A DNA stretch of 64,000 nucleotides, taken from positions 136,119-200,118 of the forward strand of contig NZ_AOIT01000029.1 in assembly GCF_000337475.1 (NCBI RefSeq), in the 5' to 3' direction. Source of the DNA: Natrinema limicola JCM 13563 (GTDB taxonomy: Archaea > Halobacteriota > Halobacteria > Halobacteriales > Natrialbaceae). The notes beneath the pieces are model-generated. The model saw nothing but the letters and a program-made list of their open reading frames with translations, was not told the origin of the DNA and did no database searches. Each line of letters opens with the position of its first letter. The first letter of the stretch is position 1. Positions 16,948 to 25,700 of this stretch are shown in pieces. A program made the translations under genes and the position numbers.

Positions 16948-19491
16948 GTGAGCGATCGACGCGCGGGCGACGACCAGTTCGACCGCTGTCGGCTGTGTGG
17001 GTCACCGCTCTCGCGGACTGCCGGCGAGCCCGTCTCGAGTGGCTTCTGTTCGACGGGCTGTCGCGATATCGCCGCCGAGTTCGACGCGAGCGATGACGAC
17101 GCACCGGTCGGACGCGGAGCCGACGCCCAAGCCGAGTCTGGAACCGACAGGGAGCGCACAGCTACCGAACGAGCGACCGCAGCCGATCCCGGCACCGACA
17201 CCGGCACCGACACTGTCAGCACGTTCCTCCGAGTCGACGGCATGCACTCGGCGACCTGCGAGGCGTTCCTCGAGGCTGTCGCCGAGGACCGCGAGGGCGT
17301 CACCGACGCCGAAGCCAGTTACGTCACCGAGACGGTCCGGGTCGACCACGATCCGGATCGGGTTTCGGCGGCCGCCCTCGAGGACGCGCTGAGCACGGTC
17401 GGCTACACGGCCTATCTGCGCGAGGAGGCGACTGCCGACGACGAAACCGGCGGCACACGGCGCTCGCGGGAGATGACTGGCATCCGGAAGCGCCGCTCGG
17501 AGGACATGCTCGAGATGCGCTACATCGTGGGAATCGTCTTCGGCTCGTTCCTGCTGTTGCCGTTCGTGGCCGTCTTCTACCCGATGTATCTCACCGAGTT
17601 CACCGACTGGGGCGCGATCTCGCACTTCGAGGGTGCGTTTACGGGGTTCACCGGCCCGCTGTATCTACCGCTGTTTCTGATCATGACCGGGGCGATCCTC
17701 TATCTGACCGGCGGCCCGCTGCTCCGGGGCGCATACGTCAGTCTCAAACTCCGGCGACCGACGACGGACTTACTCGCGTCGTTGACGATCGTCAGCGCGT
17801 ACGTCTTCAGCATCATCGTCTCCGGACTCGGGCGGAGCGCTATTTACTTCGACCTGACGATCGTCGTCGCGTCGGTCGTGATGGGCGCGACCTACTACGA
17901 GGCGACGGTCAAGCGCCGCGCAACCGACCGACTGACCGATCTCACCGTCTCACAGGTCGATACGGCTCGCTACTACGCCGACGACGGTTCGACGACGGAG
18001 ATCCCTGTCGCCGACCTCGAGTCGGGCGATCAGGTCCTCGTCCGTGAGGGCGAACGGATCCCCGTCGACGGTCGGCTGGCCGAGGGCGAGTGTGCGGTCG
18101 ACGAGGCCGTGGTCACCGGCGAGTCACTGCCGGTCACGAAACGCGAGGGTGACGCGGTGGTCGGCGGTTCGATCGTCACGACTGACGCGGCGATCGTCGA
18201 CGTCGGCGAGCGGACGACCAGCAGCATCGACCGGCTTATGCGAGTCGTCTGGAACGTCCAGAGCGCGGATCACGGCGTCACGCGCCGGGCCGACGAACTC
18301 GCAGCGCGACTCGCACCGATCGTCCTCGCGGCCCCGGTTGTCGTCGGCGTCGGAACTGCCTTCGCCGGCGCAAGCACCCTGACGACCGCGCTGGCTGTCC
18401 TCATGACCCTCATGGTCGCCAGCCCGTGGGCGCTCGGTTTTGCAACGCCGTACTCCGTCGCAACGACCCTCGAGGAAGCCCTCGAGCGTGGTATCGTCGT
18501 CTTCGATGAGACGATCTTCGAGCGCCTGCGCGCGGTCGACATCGTCGTCTTCGACAAGACCGGAACGCTGACGACCGGCGAGATGTCCGTCCTCGAAGCC
18601 GATGCGCCCGCCGATCTCCTGACGGCCGCTGCCGCGCTCGAGCAGCGTGCGGCCCACCCGGCAGCGACGGCGATCGCCGAGGCGTTCGACGGGAGCGGAA
18701 CCGGCGACGGCGTGGCTCGCACGGACGGCGGGACGGCTGCGGCCGGTGAGCGAGAGGTACAAGACTTCCACACCCACGCCACCGGCGTCGAGGGAACCGT
18801 CGACGGGCGAACGGTGCTCGTCGGCCATCCCGATCTCTTCCGCGAGCGCGGGTGGACGATCGACGACGACCTCGCGGCACGACTCGAGCGCACGCGGGAC
18901 GCAGGCCGCCTCCCGGTCGTCGTCGGGCGAGACGGGGCCGCGGAAGGTGTCGTCGTCGTCGGTGACGAACCCCGCGAGACGTGGGACGAGACGGTCACAG
19001 CACTGGACGACGCGGGGATGGACGTCGTGGTCCTGACCGGCGACGACGGACCGGCAGCCGACGTTTTCGACCGCCATCCGGCCGTCGACCACGTCTTTGC
19101 CGGCGTCTCGCCGGAGGGGAAGACGGCGGCTGTCGAGCGGATGAAAATCGATGATCGAGTAGCGATGGTTGGCGACGGGACGAACGACGCGCCGGCACTC
19201 GCCGCGGCCGATCTCGGGATCTCACTGGGCAGTGGCACGGCACTTGCCGCCGACGCGGCCGACGTCGCGATCGTCGACAACGACCTCGCGGCGGTCGACC
19301 GGGCGTTCGCGCTGGCGCAGGCCGCGCAGGATCGCCTTCGGCAGAACCTCGGCCTCGCGTTCGTCTACAACGCGATCGCCATCCCGCCAGCCGTCCTCGG
19401 CCTCGTGAACCCGCTCGTCACGACCGTTGCCGTCGTCGTCGGTGCGTCACTCATCGCCGCCAACGCGGAGCGGTCGTTGATCGACGACTAA
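16948..19491 (+). CDS. Heavy-metal P-type ATPase with altered metal-site motifs
   Basis: An 847-residue P1B-like pump in the cytoplasmic membrane. In order: a cysteine finger CRLCGSP...FCSTGC (residues about 13-38, TRASH/YHS-like); an acidic Thr-rich linker; a ferredoxin-like HMA domain (about 90-155) whose GMxCxxC is GMHSATC (98-104, first Cys lost); eight expected helices; TGES from T390; the phosphorylation loop DKTGTLT with D536; and GDGTNDAP. The transmembrane CPC motif is S492-P493-W494 in [11 protein letters not shown]. These two losses make a classic Cu(I) pathway doubtful, and another ion or a regulatory role is possible. It starts with GTG at 16948. Haloarchaeal relatives with SPW may exist; a family comparison would show. 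Confidence 0.88.
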   Translation: MSDRRAGDDQFDRCRLCGSPLSRTAGEPVSSGFCSTGCRDIAAEFDASDDDAPVGRGADAQAESGTDRERTATERATAADPGTDTGTDTVSTFLRVDGMHSATCEAFLEAVAEDREGVTDAEASYVTETVRVDHDPDRVSAAALEDALSTVGYTAYLREEATADDETGGTRRSREMTGIRKRRSEDMLEMRYIVGIVFGSFLLLPFVAVFYPMYLTEFTDWGAISHFEGAFTGFTGPLYLPLFLIMTGAILYLTGGPLLRGAYVSLKLRRPTTDLLASLTIVSAYVFSIIVSGLGRSAIYFDLTIVVASVVMGATYYEATVKRRATDRLTDLTVSQVDTARYYADDGSTTEIPVADLESGDQVLVREGERIPVDGRLAEGECAVDEAVVTGESLPVTKREGDAVVGGSIVTTDAAIVDVGERTTSSIDRLMRVVWNVQSADHGVTRRADELAARLAPIVLAAPVVVGVGTAFAGASTLTTALAVLMTLMVASPWALGFATPYSVATTLEEALERGIVVFDETIFERLRAVDIVVFDKTGTLTTGEMSVLEADAPADLLTAAAALEQRAAHPAATAIAEAFDGSGTGDGVARTDGGTAAAGEREVQDFHTHATGVEGTVDGRTVLVGHPDLFRERGWTIDDDLAARLERTRDAGRLPVVVGRDGAAEGVVVVGDEPRETWDETVTALDDAGMDVVVLTGDDGPAADVFDRHPAVDHVFAGVSPEGKTAAVERMKIDDRVAMVGDGTNDAPALAAADLGISLGSGTALAADAADVAIVDNDLAAVDRAFALAQAAQDRLRQNLGLAFVYNAIAIPPAVLGLVNPLVTTVAVVVGASLIAANAERSLIDD

Positions 19492-19575
19492 CACACCGAG
19501 CGGCTGTTCGACGACAGTCACTCGAGCGGCACAGTTTCGGGACGAGTCACCGCGCAGCGTCGCCGAGCGACGCGC

Positions 19576-19962
19576 TTAACTGTCGCTGGATTCTCGACGT
19601 GTCGGTGGCGTCGTCGAGAGATACGTCCCCAACCGATCGCGGTTGTTCGCGATCCACCGATAGGCGCGCTCGCGGTACTGCTCGTAGTCGTCGAACTGCT
19701 GGAGGAACGTGACGACGTCGTCGACGGGTCCGCCGATGTCAGCGCGGAGGAGCGCTTCGTCGACCGCGGCCCCACAGGAGGAGACTTCGTCGTCGGTTAC
19801 CAGATGTGCACACTCCTCGTAGTCGTCGGGCAGGCGCTCGCGCAACTCGTCTGTGAGGTCGCGAAAGCCGACGAGACGGAGGTTCGACCGCGCCGCGAAG
19901 AACTCGGCCCACCACGTACAGAAGCCACAGTCGTCGTCGTAGACGAGGATCGCCTCGCTCAT
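19576..19962 (-). CDS. DCC1-like thiol-disulfide oxidoreductase (DUF393)
   Basis: A 128-residue protein with the family signature DDDCGFC (DxxCxxC) close to its N-terminus and RDLTDEL, CAHLVTDDEV and AYRWIANNRDRLG further on. The two cysteines suggest redox chemistry with thiols. Physiological partners are unknown. ATG 19962 (MSEAILVYDDDCGFC) is preferred to 19989, as the motif is always N-terminal. It is convergent with the metal ATPase, and a functional link to metal or redox stress is only a guess. Confidence 0.85.
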   Translation of the reverse strand: MSEAILVYDDDCGFCTWWAEFFAARSNLRLVGFRDLTDELRERLPDDYEECAHLVTDDEVSSCGAAVDEALLRADIGGPVDDVVTFLQQFDDYEQYRERAYRWIANNRDRLGTYLSTTPPTRRESSDS

Positions 19963-20102
19963 AGCTGCCGGGACGCACTCGAGACACAAAGGCTACTCCG
20001 ATACGGACCGAGCAGGGACATCCCAGATCGAACACGGGCCGCGTGTCAGTCTTCTCGAGGCGGTGTCAGAACAATAATGAACGCGCTGGCCAATGACGAC
20101 CC

Positions 20103-21353
20103 ATGAGTAGCGCGGCTGGGCCGCTGACGGAACCACAGGTGTTGGCCCACACGAAACGGCGACTCTTCCCGAACGAGGACGAGTCGACCGCGTACGCGGT
20201 GGCCGACACCCAGTTTGCGACGGCAGAGTGGCTGCCCGGGCAGCCGGTCGATCCCGCCATCCGAGAGCGGCTGGCTCCGTTCAATCACGTCCGGATCGGC
20301 GGCGGCTACCCGGATCTCGTCGGCGTGCGAACCCTCGAGTCCGACCTGCTGGCCGTCGACCGGCTCGGCGACGACCCACCATTGATCGCCATCGAGGCGA
20401 AAGGCCACGCGAGCGGCGGCGTCGACACCCAACGCGGGATCGTCCAAGCGTACGACCGACTCCACGAGGCGAACGCGGCCTACCTCGCCGCGCCAGCGGC
20501 TGCGATCTCCGAGACCGATCGGACGCTCGCACGGGAGTTGAACGTCGGCGTGCTCGGTGTGGATACAGCGGGGACAGTCGAGGCACTTGAGGTGCCCCGC
20601 GTCGTCGGCAATCGAACGACGAGCGAGGCAACGGCGCTGCGATTTCAGGCCAGCGTCCAGGGGGTCGCGGACGCGTCGTTCGGGTTGAACCATCCGAAAA
20701 ACTACCTCGGCTATCCGCTGGCACACTACGCGGCCGGGGAAACCGAGACCCTGCTTTCGGAGTACAAGGTCGTGAGTGCCGTCACGGCAGCCCGACGCGG
20801 GGCCGCGTTTCTGGGGTTGATCGAGGACCGCGTCGGTGTGGAGGGCGTCGAGCTGACCTCGCTCGGCGAAGAGGTCGTCCGCTTTGCGAAAGCACGCTCT
20901 GGGACCGTCGAAGCAGCACTTGCGGAGTTCGAAGGCTGGTACCGGTCATCCAAACGATTCGTCGACCTCGCGCCGGCGTGGGGACGGCTGGCTCGACGGG
21001 TTGTCTTTGCCTATCCCGCAACTGAACTGCTGGTCTCTGAGTTGCAGACGATGCTCGAGGACGGAATCACGGAGCCGTCGCTGGTCGACACGGTCGAGTA
21101 TTTGCACGCACTGCATCCGACCTTTACGGTCGAACTGTTCATGAAGGGCGACGACGCGGTTCGAAGCCGAGTGCTGACCGACGGCGGCGACCTTCGGCGC
21201 TCGGCGCTCGAGGATGGCACTGTCTACCACTCACCGACGGTGTTCCAGCTGAAGGCGATGCTGTACCATACCGGGATTTTGACCGACCGCGGAGCGGAGC
21301 CACACCGGCTCGAGCCACTCGAGGACGTCTGGGCGCTTCGAGAGCCCGTCTGA
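20103..21353 (+). CDS. Putative PD-(D/E)XK-type nuclease-fold protein
   Basis: A 416-residue protein. Residues about 60-110 read GGYPDLVGV, a short insert, then PLIAIEAKGH, which fits the PD-x(n)-(E)xK core of restriction-type nuclease folds (Asp in PDL, Glu-x-Lys in EAK). It is followed by a helix with DTQRGIVQAYDRLHEANAAY as in relatives. The C-terminal 200 residues look like helical/winged-helix segments with no family I recognise. A TATA-like box at 20071-20080 predicts a leaderless start at 20103. It converges on an SRA/HNH restriction candidate and lies next to the replication origin region. A defence role is inferred from these facts only. Confidence 0.6.
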   Translation: MSSAAGPLTEPQVLAHTKRRLFPNEDESTAYAVADTQFATAEWLPGQPVDPAIRERLAPFNHVRIGGGYPDLVGVRTLESDLLAVDRLGDDPPLIAIEAKGHASGGVDTQRGIVQAYDRLHEANAAYLAAPAAAISETDRTLARELNVGVLGVDTAGTVEALEVPRVVGNRTTSEATALRFQASVQGVADASFGLNHPKNYLGYPLAHYAAGETETLLSEYKVVSAVTAARRGAAFLGLIEDRVGVEGVELTSLGEEVVRFAKARSGTVEAALAEFEGWYRSSKRFVDLAPAWGRLARRVVFAYPATELLVSELQTMLEDGITEPSLVDTVEYLHALHPTFTVELFMKGDDAVRSRVLTDGGDLRRSALEDGTVYHSPTVFQLKAMLYHTGILTDRGAEPHRLEPLEDVWALREPV

Positions 21354-21383
21354 GGCTCGCTGGCTGCAAGCGCGTTCGGCCAG

Positions 21384-22790
21384 TTACGGCGATTCGAACC
21401 CGTGGCGGTCCCGATGTGCGGCGAAGAATTTTGCGTGCGGCCGCTGCTCTTCATCCGCCGGCAGCGTAAGCGGCTCGTTCTCGAGCGGCGCGAACTCCTC
21501 GTAGCCCTCGAGGTCGGGCCGGTCGGCGACCAGGATCCGGTAGTCGTCGGACACCGCGAGCCAGCCGGTGTCGAACGCCCAGTGGTGGAGTCGACAGAGG
21601 GCGAGACCGTTTCGAACTGTGTCGCGGCCGTTCTCATGCTTCGGGTAGATGTGTGCGGCCTCAATATCGATCGTCCCGTCCGGCGATTCGCGCGAGTTCC
21701 CACAGATGGCACACCGGGCGTCGTAGGCAGCCGTGACCGTTTTCGGGAACGCACTCGAGCGAACCCGACGCTGGACTTCAGTGAACTCGTCTTCGTCGGC
21801 AGTCAAATCGGGCTCGTCGTCTTCGATGTCCGCAGCGACTGACTCCGAAAGCGCCTCGAACTGTGCCGGGTCGATCTCGAGGCGTTCCATCGTGAACTGA
21901 TAGACCATCCGTCCGTCCTGGGAAACGTACTCCGCGGCGATGACATCGACTAGTCCTTCGTACCGGAGTTCGTCGCTGTCCGCCGGTTGATAAAAGAAGT
22001 ACACCGGAACGGTCGAGCGCTCGGTTTGCTCGAGGAGCGCCTTGTTGGCACCGGTCGCCTGCTGGTCGCCCTTCTCAGGCACGCCCTCGCCGATATATGT
22101 GAACCGCTCGCCGTCGAGTTCGTCGCTGTACGGACCGTCTTCGCGAGCTTTGATAATGATGTACGACAACTCACCTTCGTCGGTCGTTCGCGGGTTGATC
22201 CCCTTGATGTACGAGCCAAAGCTGGTGCCGAAGGCGTCCTCGAGATCGGTCTGTGTATACGACTCGCCGCGCTCGAGGCCCGGATACGTCGATGTCTGCT
22301 GCCGAGCCAGTTTCCGGCCGCTGTCCGTCAACGAGTTCACGCCGTCGGATCGCTCAACGTAGCCGAGACTCTGCAACCAGCCTCGGTGTTGGGCGGGGCC
22401 GGTGGCGTCGGTCCAGTCGACTTCGGGGTGGGCGGTTGCGATCGCGTCTCCCAACTCGGCGTCCGTTTTCGGGCCATCGAGCAGTGCCTCGAGTATCGTC
22501 TCGAAGCCGCGGACGTTGCTCGAAAGCAGGTCGTAGAACACTGCCGGATCCGTCTCCGAAAGCCATGCCATGCCACGCTGTGTGAGCCGAACCTGACCTG
22601 CCTCGATGTCGAGGAGATCAATCCCATCGAGAAAGGTCAGGCGACGTCGAATGCCGTTTTCACTCGTCGCTCGCGTGTTCGATTGACACCACTCGAGAAC
22701 CGCCGCTTCGGTCGGGGTCTCGGTGAGGACGAATTTGCAGAGTTGCTCGAGGACGGCCGTGTAGTTCCCTGCGCCGCCAAAAAACCGCAT
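21384..22790 (-). CDS. SRA-like/HNH endonuclease, probable type IV restriction enzyme
   Basis: A protein of about 468 residues. Two winged-helix-like segments fill residues 1-150. The middle (about 170-300) contains SYIIIKAREDGPYSD, FTYIGEGVPEKGDQQATGAN and VPVYFFYQP, resembling the SRA-like modified-DNA-binding domain of McrA-type enzymes. The C-terminal HNH nuclease has CAICGN, IEAAHIYPKHENG and NGLALCRLHHWAFD, giving the Cys pair, the catalytic His and the Asn/His ligands. The architecture fits modification-dependent restriction of incoming DNA. A TATA-like box on the minus strand at 22851-22860 puts the start site near 22829, so the ATG at 22841 is unlikely. ATG 22817 or 22790 remain. Confidence 0.8.
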   Translation of the reverse strand: MRFFGGAGNYTAVLEQLCKFVLTETPTEAAVLEWCQSNTRATSENGIRRRLTFLDGIDLLDIEAGQVRLTQRGMAWLSETDPAVFYDLLSSNVRGFETILEALLDGPKTDAELGDAIATAHPEVDWTDATGPAQHRGWLQSLGYVERSDGVNSLTDSGRKLARQQTSTYPGLERGESYTQTDLEDAFGTSFGSYIKGINPRTTDEGELSYIIIKAREDGPYSDELDGERFTYIGEGVPEKGDQQATGANKALLEQTERSTVPVYFFYQPADSDELRYEGLVDVIAAEYVSQDGRMVYQFTMERLEIDPAQFEALSESVAADIEDDEPDLTADEDEFTEVQRRVRSSAFPKTVTAAYDARCAICGNSRESPDGTIDIEAAHIYPKHENGRDTVRNGLALCRLHHWAFDTGWLAVSDDYRILVADRPDLEGYEEFAPLENEPLTLPADEEQRPHAKFFAAHRDRHGFESP

Positions 22791-22850
22791 TGCGATGTTA
22801 CGTTTTCCCCCACACATCTTGACAGTCAATACTGCTGTCATTGAGTCGAC

Positions 22851-22860
22851 GAAGTATAAA
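22851..22860 (-). promoter_or_regulatory. TATA-like box of the HNH gene
   Basis: The minus strand reads TTTATACTTC. With a spacing near 27 bases, transcription would begin around 22829, inside the longest possible frame. This decides against the most upstream ATG. Confidence 0.5.
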
Positions 22861-22954
22861 GCGAGTGGGAACCGCGTTCGGTCCGAGACGGCATGCCTGA
22901 TCCGACCGCCCTCGGTCTCTCGTCGCCGATGCGTCCATCAGTACACTATCGCTC

Positions 22955-23215
22955 CAAGTGAACTGGCCAGACAGACACCACCGTTTCATGTGAACAAACG
23001 ACACTTCCGGTCTATCGATCCGGATCTAACCCCACGGACACCACTCTTGCACGTGAACACGTGCCGACTCGGGGCGGGATCGACCGGCCCGCCGACGGAA
23101 TCGCTATCAACGAAGTCCGTGAGACACCGCCGGTGCAAGTGAAACGGAGCGCCAGCGTCGTCTCATCACGACTCGCGTCGGACCGACCGCCGTTCACTCG
23201 CAAGGGTGGTGGGGG
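22955..23215. other. Origin-recognition-like box cluster, downstream side of orc1
   Basis: Non-coding stretch between the HNH and orc1 genes. Three boxes in minus orientation (22974-22995, 23036-23058, 23121-23145) and one in plus orientation (23192-23215) fit the pattern GTTCACNTGNAANNGTGGTG with few mismatches. A half-site CAAGTGAAC lies at 22955-22963. Haloarchaeal origins typically carry such inverted ORB repeats beside the cognate orc1/cdc6 gene. I see no coding frame here. With the boxes at 24524-24783 this marks a probable chromosomal (or integrated-plasmid) replication origin. Confidence 0.75.
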
Positions 23216-23248
23216 AGGCACAATCTGTCCACCACCGACTCGGCGACC

Positions 23249-24475
23249 TCAAACGATGTCGTTCATCCGGGCGATGTCACGGATCGTCTCGATTTCCGCA
23301 TCGAGATAGAGCACGTCAGCCATCGCGTCGACGGCACTCGTAAAGGGCACGTCGAGTTCGTAACTGTAGTAGTTGCCGCGAGAGCCGCTGCGGTTTTCCT
23401 TCGCCGAGAGGATCCCGAGCATCCGGAGATCGGAGAGGTGATTGTGGACCGACCGCTGGGCAAGCGAGTCGGTGCCTGCTGACTCACACAGCGCCTCGTA
23501 CTCTTGATAGAGCTCTCGCGTCCGGCAGGGCGTCGACTCTTTGGCGGCTTTCGAGACCACCGCCAGCAGGGCGAGCCGACCGTGGGTCGTCAGTTCCCGC
23601 ATTCCCTCTTCGACGCGTTCCTGCTCGAGTTTCGAGCGTGCCTGATCGACGTGGCGCTCCTGAATCTCCTCGTCGTCGTTGTTCTCCGCGACTTCCCCGG
23701 CCAGCCGGAGAAGATCCAGTGCCTGTCGGGCGCTCCCGCTGTCGCGGGCGGCGAGCGCTGCACAGAGATTCAAGACGCCGTCGTCACAGCTGTCGTCTGC
23801 GATCGCGACCTCGGCTCGTGACTCGAGGATGTTCGTGAGTTCGGACGCCTCGTAGGGTGGAAACTGGAGTTCGCGCTCACAGAGCGTGTCCTGGACGCGG
23901 GGATCGAGCTGTTCGCGGAACTTGAAGTCGTTACTGATGCCGATGAGCCCGACCTTCGTCGCCTCGAGATAACCGTTCGAGCGCGCCCGCGGGAGTTCGT
24001 ACAGCAGTTCGTCGCGGTCGCCGATCGAGTCGATTTCGTCGAGGACGATGACGACCGTGCCGCCGAGTGCCTCGAGTTCGCTGTAGAGTTTCTTGAACAC
24101 GGTCTGTTGGGGGTAGCCAGTCGTGCTGATCTCGGCACCTGCGGGTCGGAGCGTGTTGACCAGTTCGACAGCGACCTGATACGACGAGTTGAGCGTCTTG
24201 CAGTTGACGCTGAGCACGGAGAGGTCGACGTCATCGTATCTGGTGACGTCTTCTTGGAGGACATCGAGGAGGTAGTCCGTGACGGCGGTCTTGCCGACCC
24301 CCGTATTCCCATAGAGAAAGATATTGTTCGGCTCCCAGCCGTCGATAATCGGCTGGAGCGCGTCCATATACGCCTCGATCTCGTCGTCGCGCTCTTCGAT
24401 CCGTTCGGGCTGGTACGACTCCCCGAGGGCGTCCTTGTTCCGGAAGATATTCTGCTTCCGCTCGAACCGAGGCAT
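23249..24475 (-). CDS. Orc1/Cdc6 replication initiator
   Basis: A 408-residue AAA+ initiator that binds origin boxes and loads the MCM helicase. The Walker A motif GNTGVGKT is at residues 56-63, Walker B at VIVLDEIDSIG (about 145), and the sensor region at ISNDFKFREQLDP. The C-terminal winged helix (about 320-400, LYQEYEALCE, LSDLRMLGIL) binds DNA. Length is normal for the haloarchaeal family. A TATA-like CTTTAAGTAG on the minus strand at 24497-24506 predicts a leaderless start at 24475 (MPRFERKQNIF), which I prefer over 24493. Boxes on both sides suggest origin binding and likely autoregulation, since one box set lies near its promoter. Confidence 0.93.
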   Translation of the reverse strand: MPRFERKQNIFRNKDALGESYQPERIEERDDEIEAYMDALQPIIDGWEPNNIFLYGNTGVGKTAVTDYLLDVLQEDVTRYDDVDLSVLSVNCKTLNSSYQVAVELVNTLRPAGAEISTTGYPQQTVFKKLYSELEALGGTVVIVLDEIDSIGDRDELLYELPRARSNGYLEATKVGLIGISNDFKFREQLDPRVQDTLCERELQFPPYEASELTNILESRAEVAIADDSCDDGVLNLCAALAARDSGSARQALDLLRLAGEVAENNDDEEIQERHVDQARSKLEQERVEEGMRELTTHGRLALLAVVSKAAKESTPCRTRELYQEYEALCESAGTDSLAQRSVHNHLSDLRMLGILSAKENRSGSRGNYYSYELDVPFTSAVDAMADVLYLDAEIETIRDIARMNDIV

Positions 24476-24496
24476 ATCCGTACCAAGCAACATACA

Positions 24497-24506
24497 CTAC
24501 TTAAAG
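24497..24506 (-). promoter_or_regulatory. TATA-like box of orc1
   Basis: The minus strand reads CTTTAAGTAG, about 27 bases upstream of ATG 24475. The nearest origin-like half-site (24524-24533) lies just upstream, so initiator binding could affect its own promoter. Confidence 0.5.
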
Positions 24507-24523
24507 CCACTTGTTCATCTGAT

Positions 24524-24783
24524 GCAAGTGAACTCACACACACCACTATTTCATGTGAAGACTAGTCTAGTGGGAGTGCTAGAGTGAACAGTCCACGGTT
24601 TCGTCTAAAGCGCTGACATATTGTGGCAGATCGATTACACGGCTCGGTTGGGCGTACCCGCGTTTGTTCCAGTCGTCGGCCGCTCACGGCGTTTCGTTGG
24701 GGCTGTCGGCTCGAGGCAGCGACGACCGGCGGCCACCCCCTTCCCATGTTCGGCAGCTTCACTTGCAACGGTGGTGTGTCTCT
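24524..24783. other. Origin-recognition-like box cluster, promoter side of orc1
   Basis: A half-site GCAAGTGAAC is at 24524-24533. A minus-orientation box is at 24536-24560 (ACCACTATTTCATGTGAAG) and a plus-orientation box at 24757-24783 (CTTCACTTGCAACGGTGGTG then TGT). The last is the best match to the shared pattern. The stretch between holds no gene. Together with 22955-23215 these boxes bracket orc1. Confidence 0.7.
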
Positions 24784-24842
24784 GTCGATGTCGGCCCTGA
24801 CCGTCGCTCGCGATCGGTCACTGCCGGTCGTCGAGGCGGATT

Positions 24843-25250
24843 TCAGAACAGGTTTCGAAGTCGTTTCACGAATCCACCGTCTGTCTTCTCCGGCGTGCGA
24901 CGCAGTCGCTCTCGGACGTCCTGTCTAATCTCGGGATGTTCTTGCAGATATTCTTCGAGAACCCATCGTGAGCCGCTTCGCTGGTACTCGAACAGTGCCT
25001 CGAGGCCATATTTGTCGGCTAAGTGCTTCCCGCGCGCAAGTGCATCGACTTGTGTTTTCTCCGTTCCACCCTGATTTCGTCCCTTATTGGCAGTCACGTA
25101 GATTCGGTACCCTTCAGAGTCGGGCATTTGTTGTACGATTATGCCGCTTTCTCGAATGTTTTCAAAATAACTATGACAGTCATTGCAGTATGGATAGTCC
25201 CCCTCTGCAGGATTGTCGGTGAACGCACTACACCGTGCACATTCGGCCAT
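24843..25250 (-). CDS. Zinc-ribbon protein of unknown function
   Basis: A 135-residue protein. CARC (residues 4-7) and CNDC (about 22-25) form a four-cysteine zinc ribbon. The middle has YRIYVTANKGRNQGGTEKTQ, a strand-rich basic part. The C-terminus (LEEYLQEHPEIRQDVRERLRR) is a charged helix. The protein looks like a nucleic-acid or protein-binding adaptor. It lies upstream of orc1, on the same strand and beyond the origin boxes, which may be a conserved placement. I do not recognise a named family. Confidence 0.75.
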   Translation of the reverse strand: MAECARCSAFTDNPAEGDYPYCNDCHSYFENIRESGIIVQQMPDSEGYRIYVTANKGRNQGGTEKTQVDALARGKHLADKYGLEALFEYQRSGSRWVLEEYLQEHPEIRQDVRERLRRTPEKTDGGFVKRLRNLF

Positions 25251-25370
25251 GGTGTGAATATGTCTGATTATGTGAAAATAAGCGTTCGGGGAAACCAGTA
25301 GTATCCCTGCAGCTTCGACGTACGTGGTGTCACTCTCGAGAGCGTTGGAAAAGAACTCTCAACCGACTGA

Positions 25371-25434
25371 CGCGAGAGGGATTTGAACCACGCGAACGGC
25401 TCATTCGTCGCCGTTCTCTGGTTCAAATCCCCCC
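25371..25434 (-). repeat. Inverted-repeat element behind tRNA-Arg with tRNA 3'-end copy
   Basis: Perfect 12-bp arms GGGATTTGAACC/GGTTCAAATCCC enclose second 7-bp arms GAACGGC/GCCGTTC. At 25371-25389 the sequence CGCGAGAGGGATTTGAACC repeats the tRNA-Arg 3' end at 25474-25491 with one extra base. Read in tRNA direction, it aligns with the element behind tRNA-Ser (55603-55682): both have GGATTTGAAC, AGAGAA, a stem, TTCGCGTGGTTCAAAT, then the cognate tRNA end. Confidence 0.7.
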
Positions 25435-25470
25435 GTGCCGGTTCGCTCGTCACTGCGTTCCTCGCTGCAC

Positions 25471-25542
25471 GGGCGCGGAGGGATTTGAACCCCCGACATC
25501 TTGGTCCGGAACCAAGGACTCTGTCCACTGAGCTACGCGCCC
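25471..25542 (-). tRNA. tRNA-Arg (CCG)
   Basis: The minus strand reads a 72-nt cloverleaf: acceptor GGGCGCG/CGCGCCC; D arm starting GCTCAGTGG; anticodon stem CTTGG/CCAAG with loop TTCCGGA, so the anticodon is CCG; T arm GGGGG-TTCAAAT-CCCTC. CCA is not encoded. The 3' end is partly copied about 100 bases downstream (25371-25389). Confidence 0.93.
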
Positions 25543-25700
25543 TCGAGCGGCTCTAGCCACAGCGGAGACATAACGGTTCCCCTTTCTGCGACAGTTCCGG
25601 CCTCGAGTACTCCGTCGACGAGCGTAATCGTCAACCCGTCGGCCGACAGTATCCACCTGAATCGAGACACACCAGCCAATGCATGGCGGGCCCGTTGCGA

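Noticed and set aside
22845-23248. Short open frames among the origin boxes
   Set aside because: They are interrupted, lack promoters in register, and their translation follows the repeated box sequence.
20103-25542. Integrated plasmid or provirus between the defence genes and tRNA-Arg
   Set aside because: No integrase, no second long tRNA-Arg 3'-end copy on the far side, and no composition break. The origin and restriction genes are compatible with normal chromosome.
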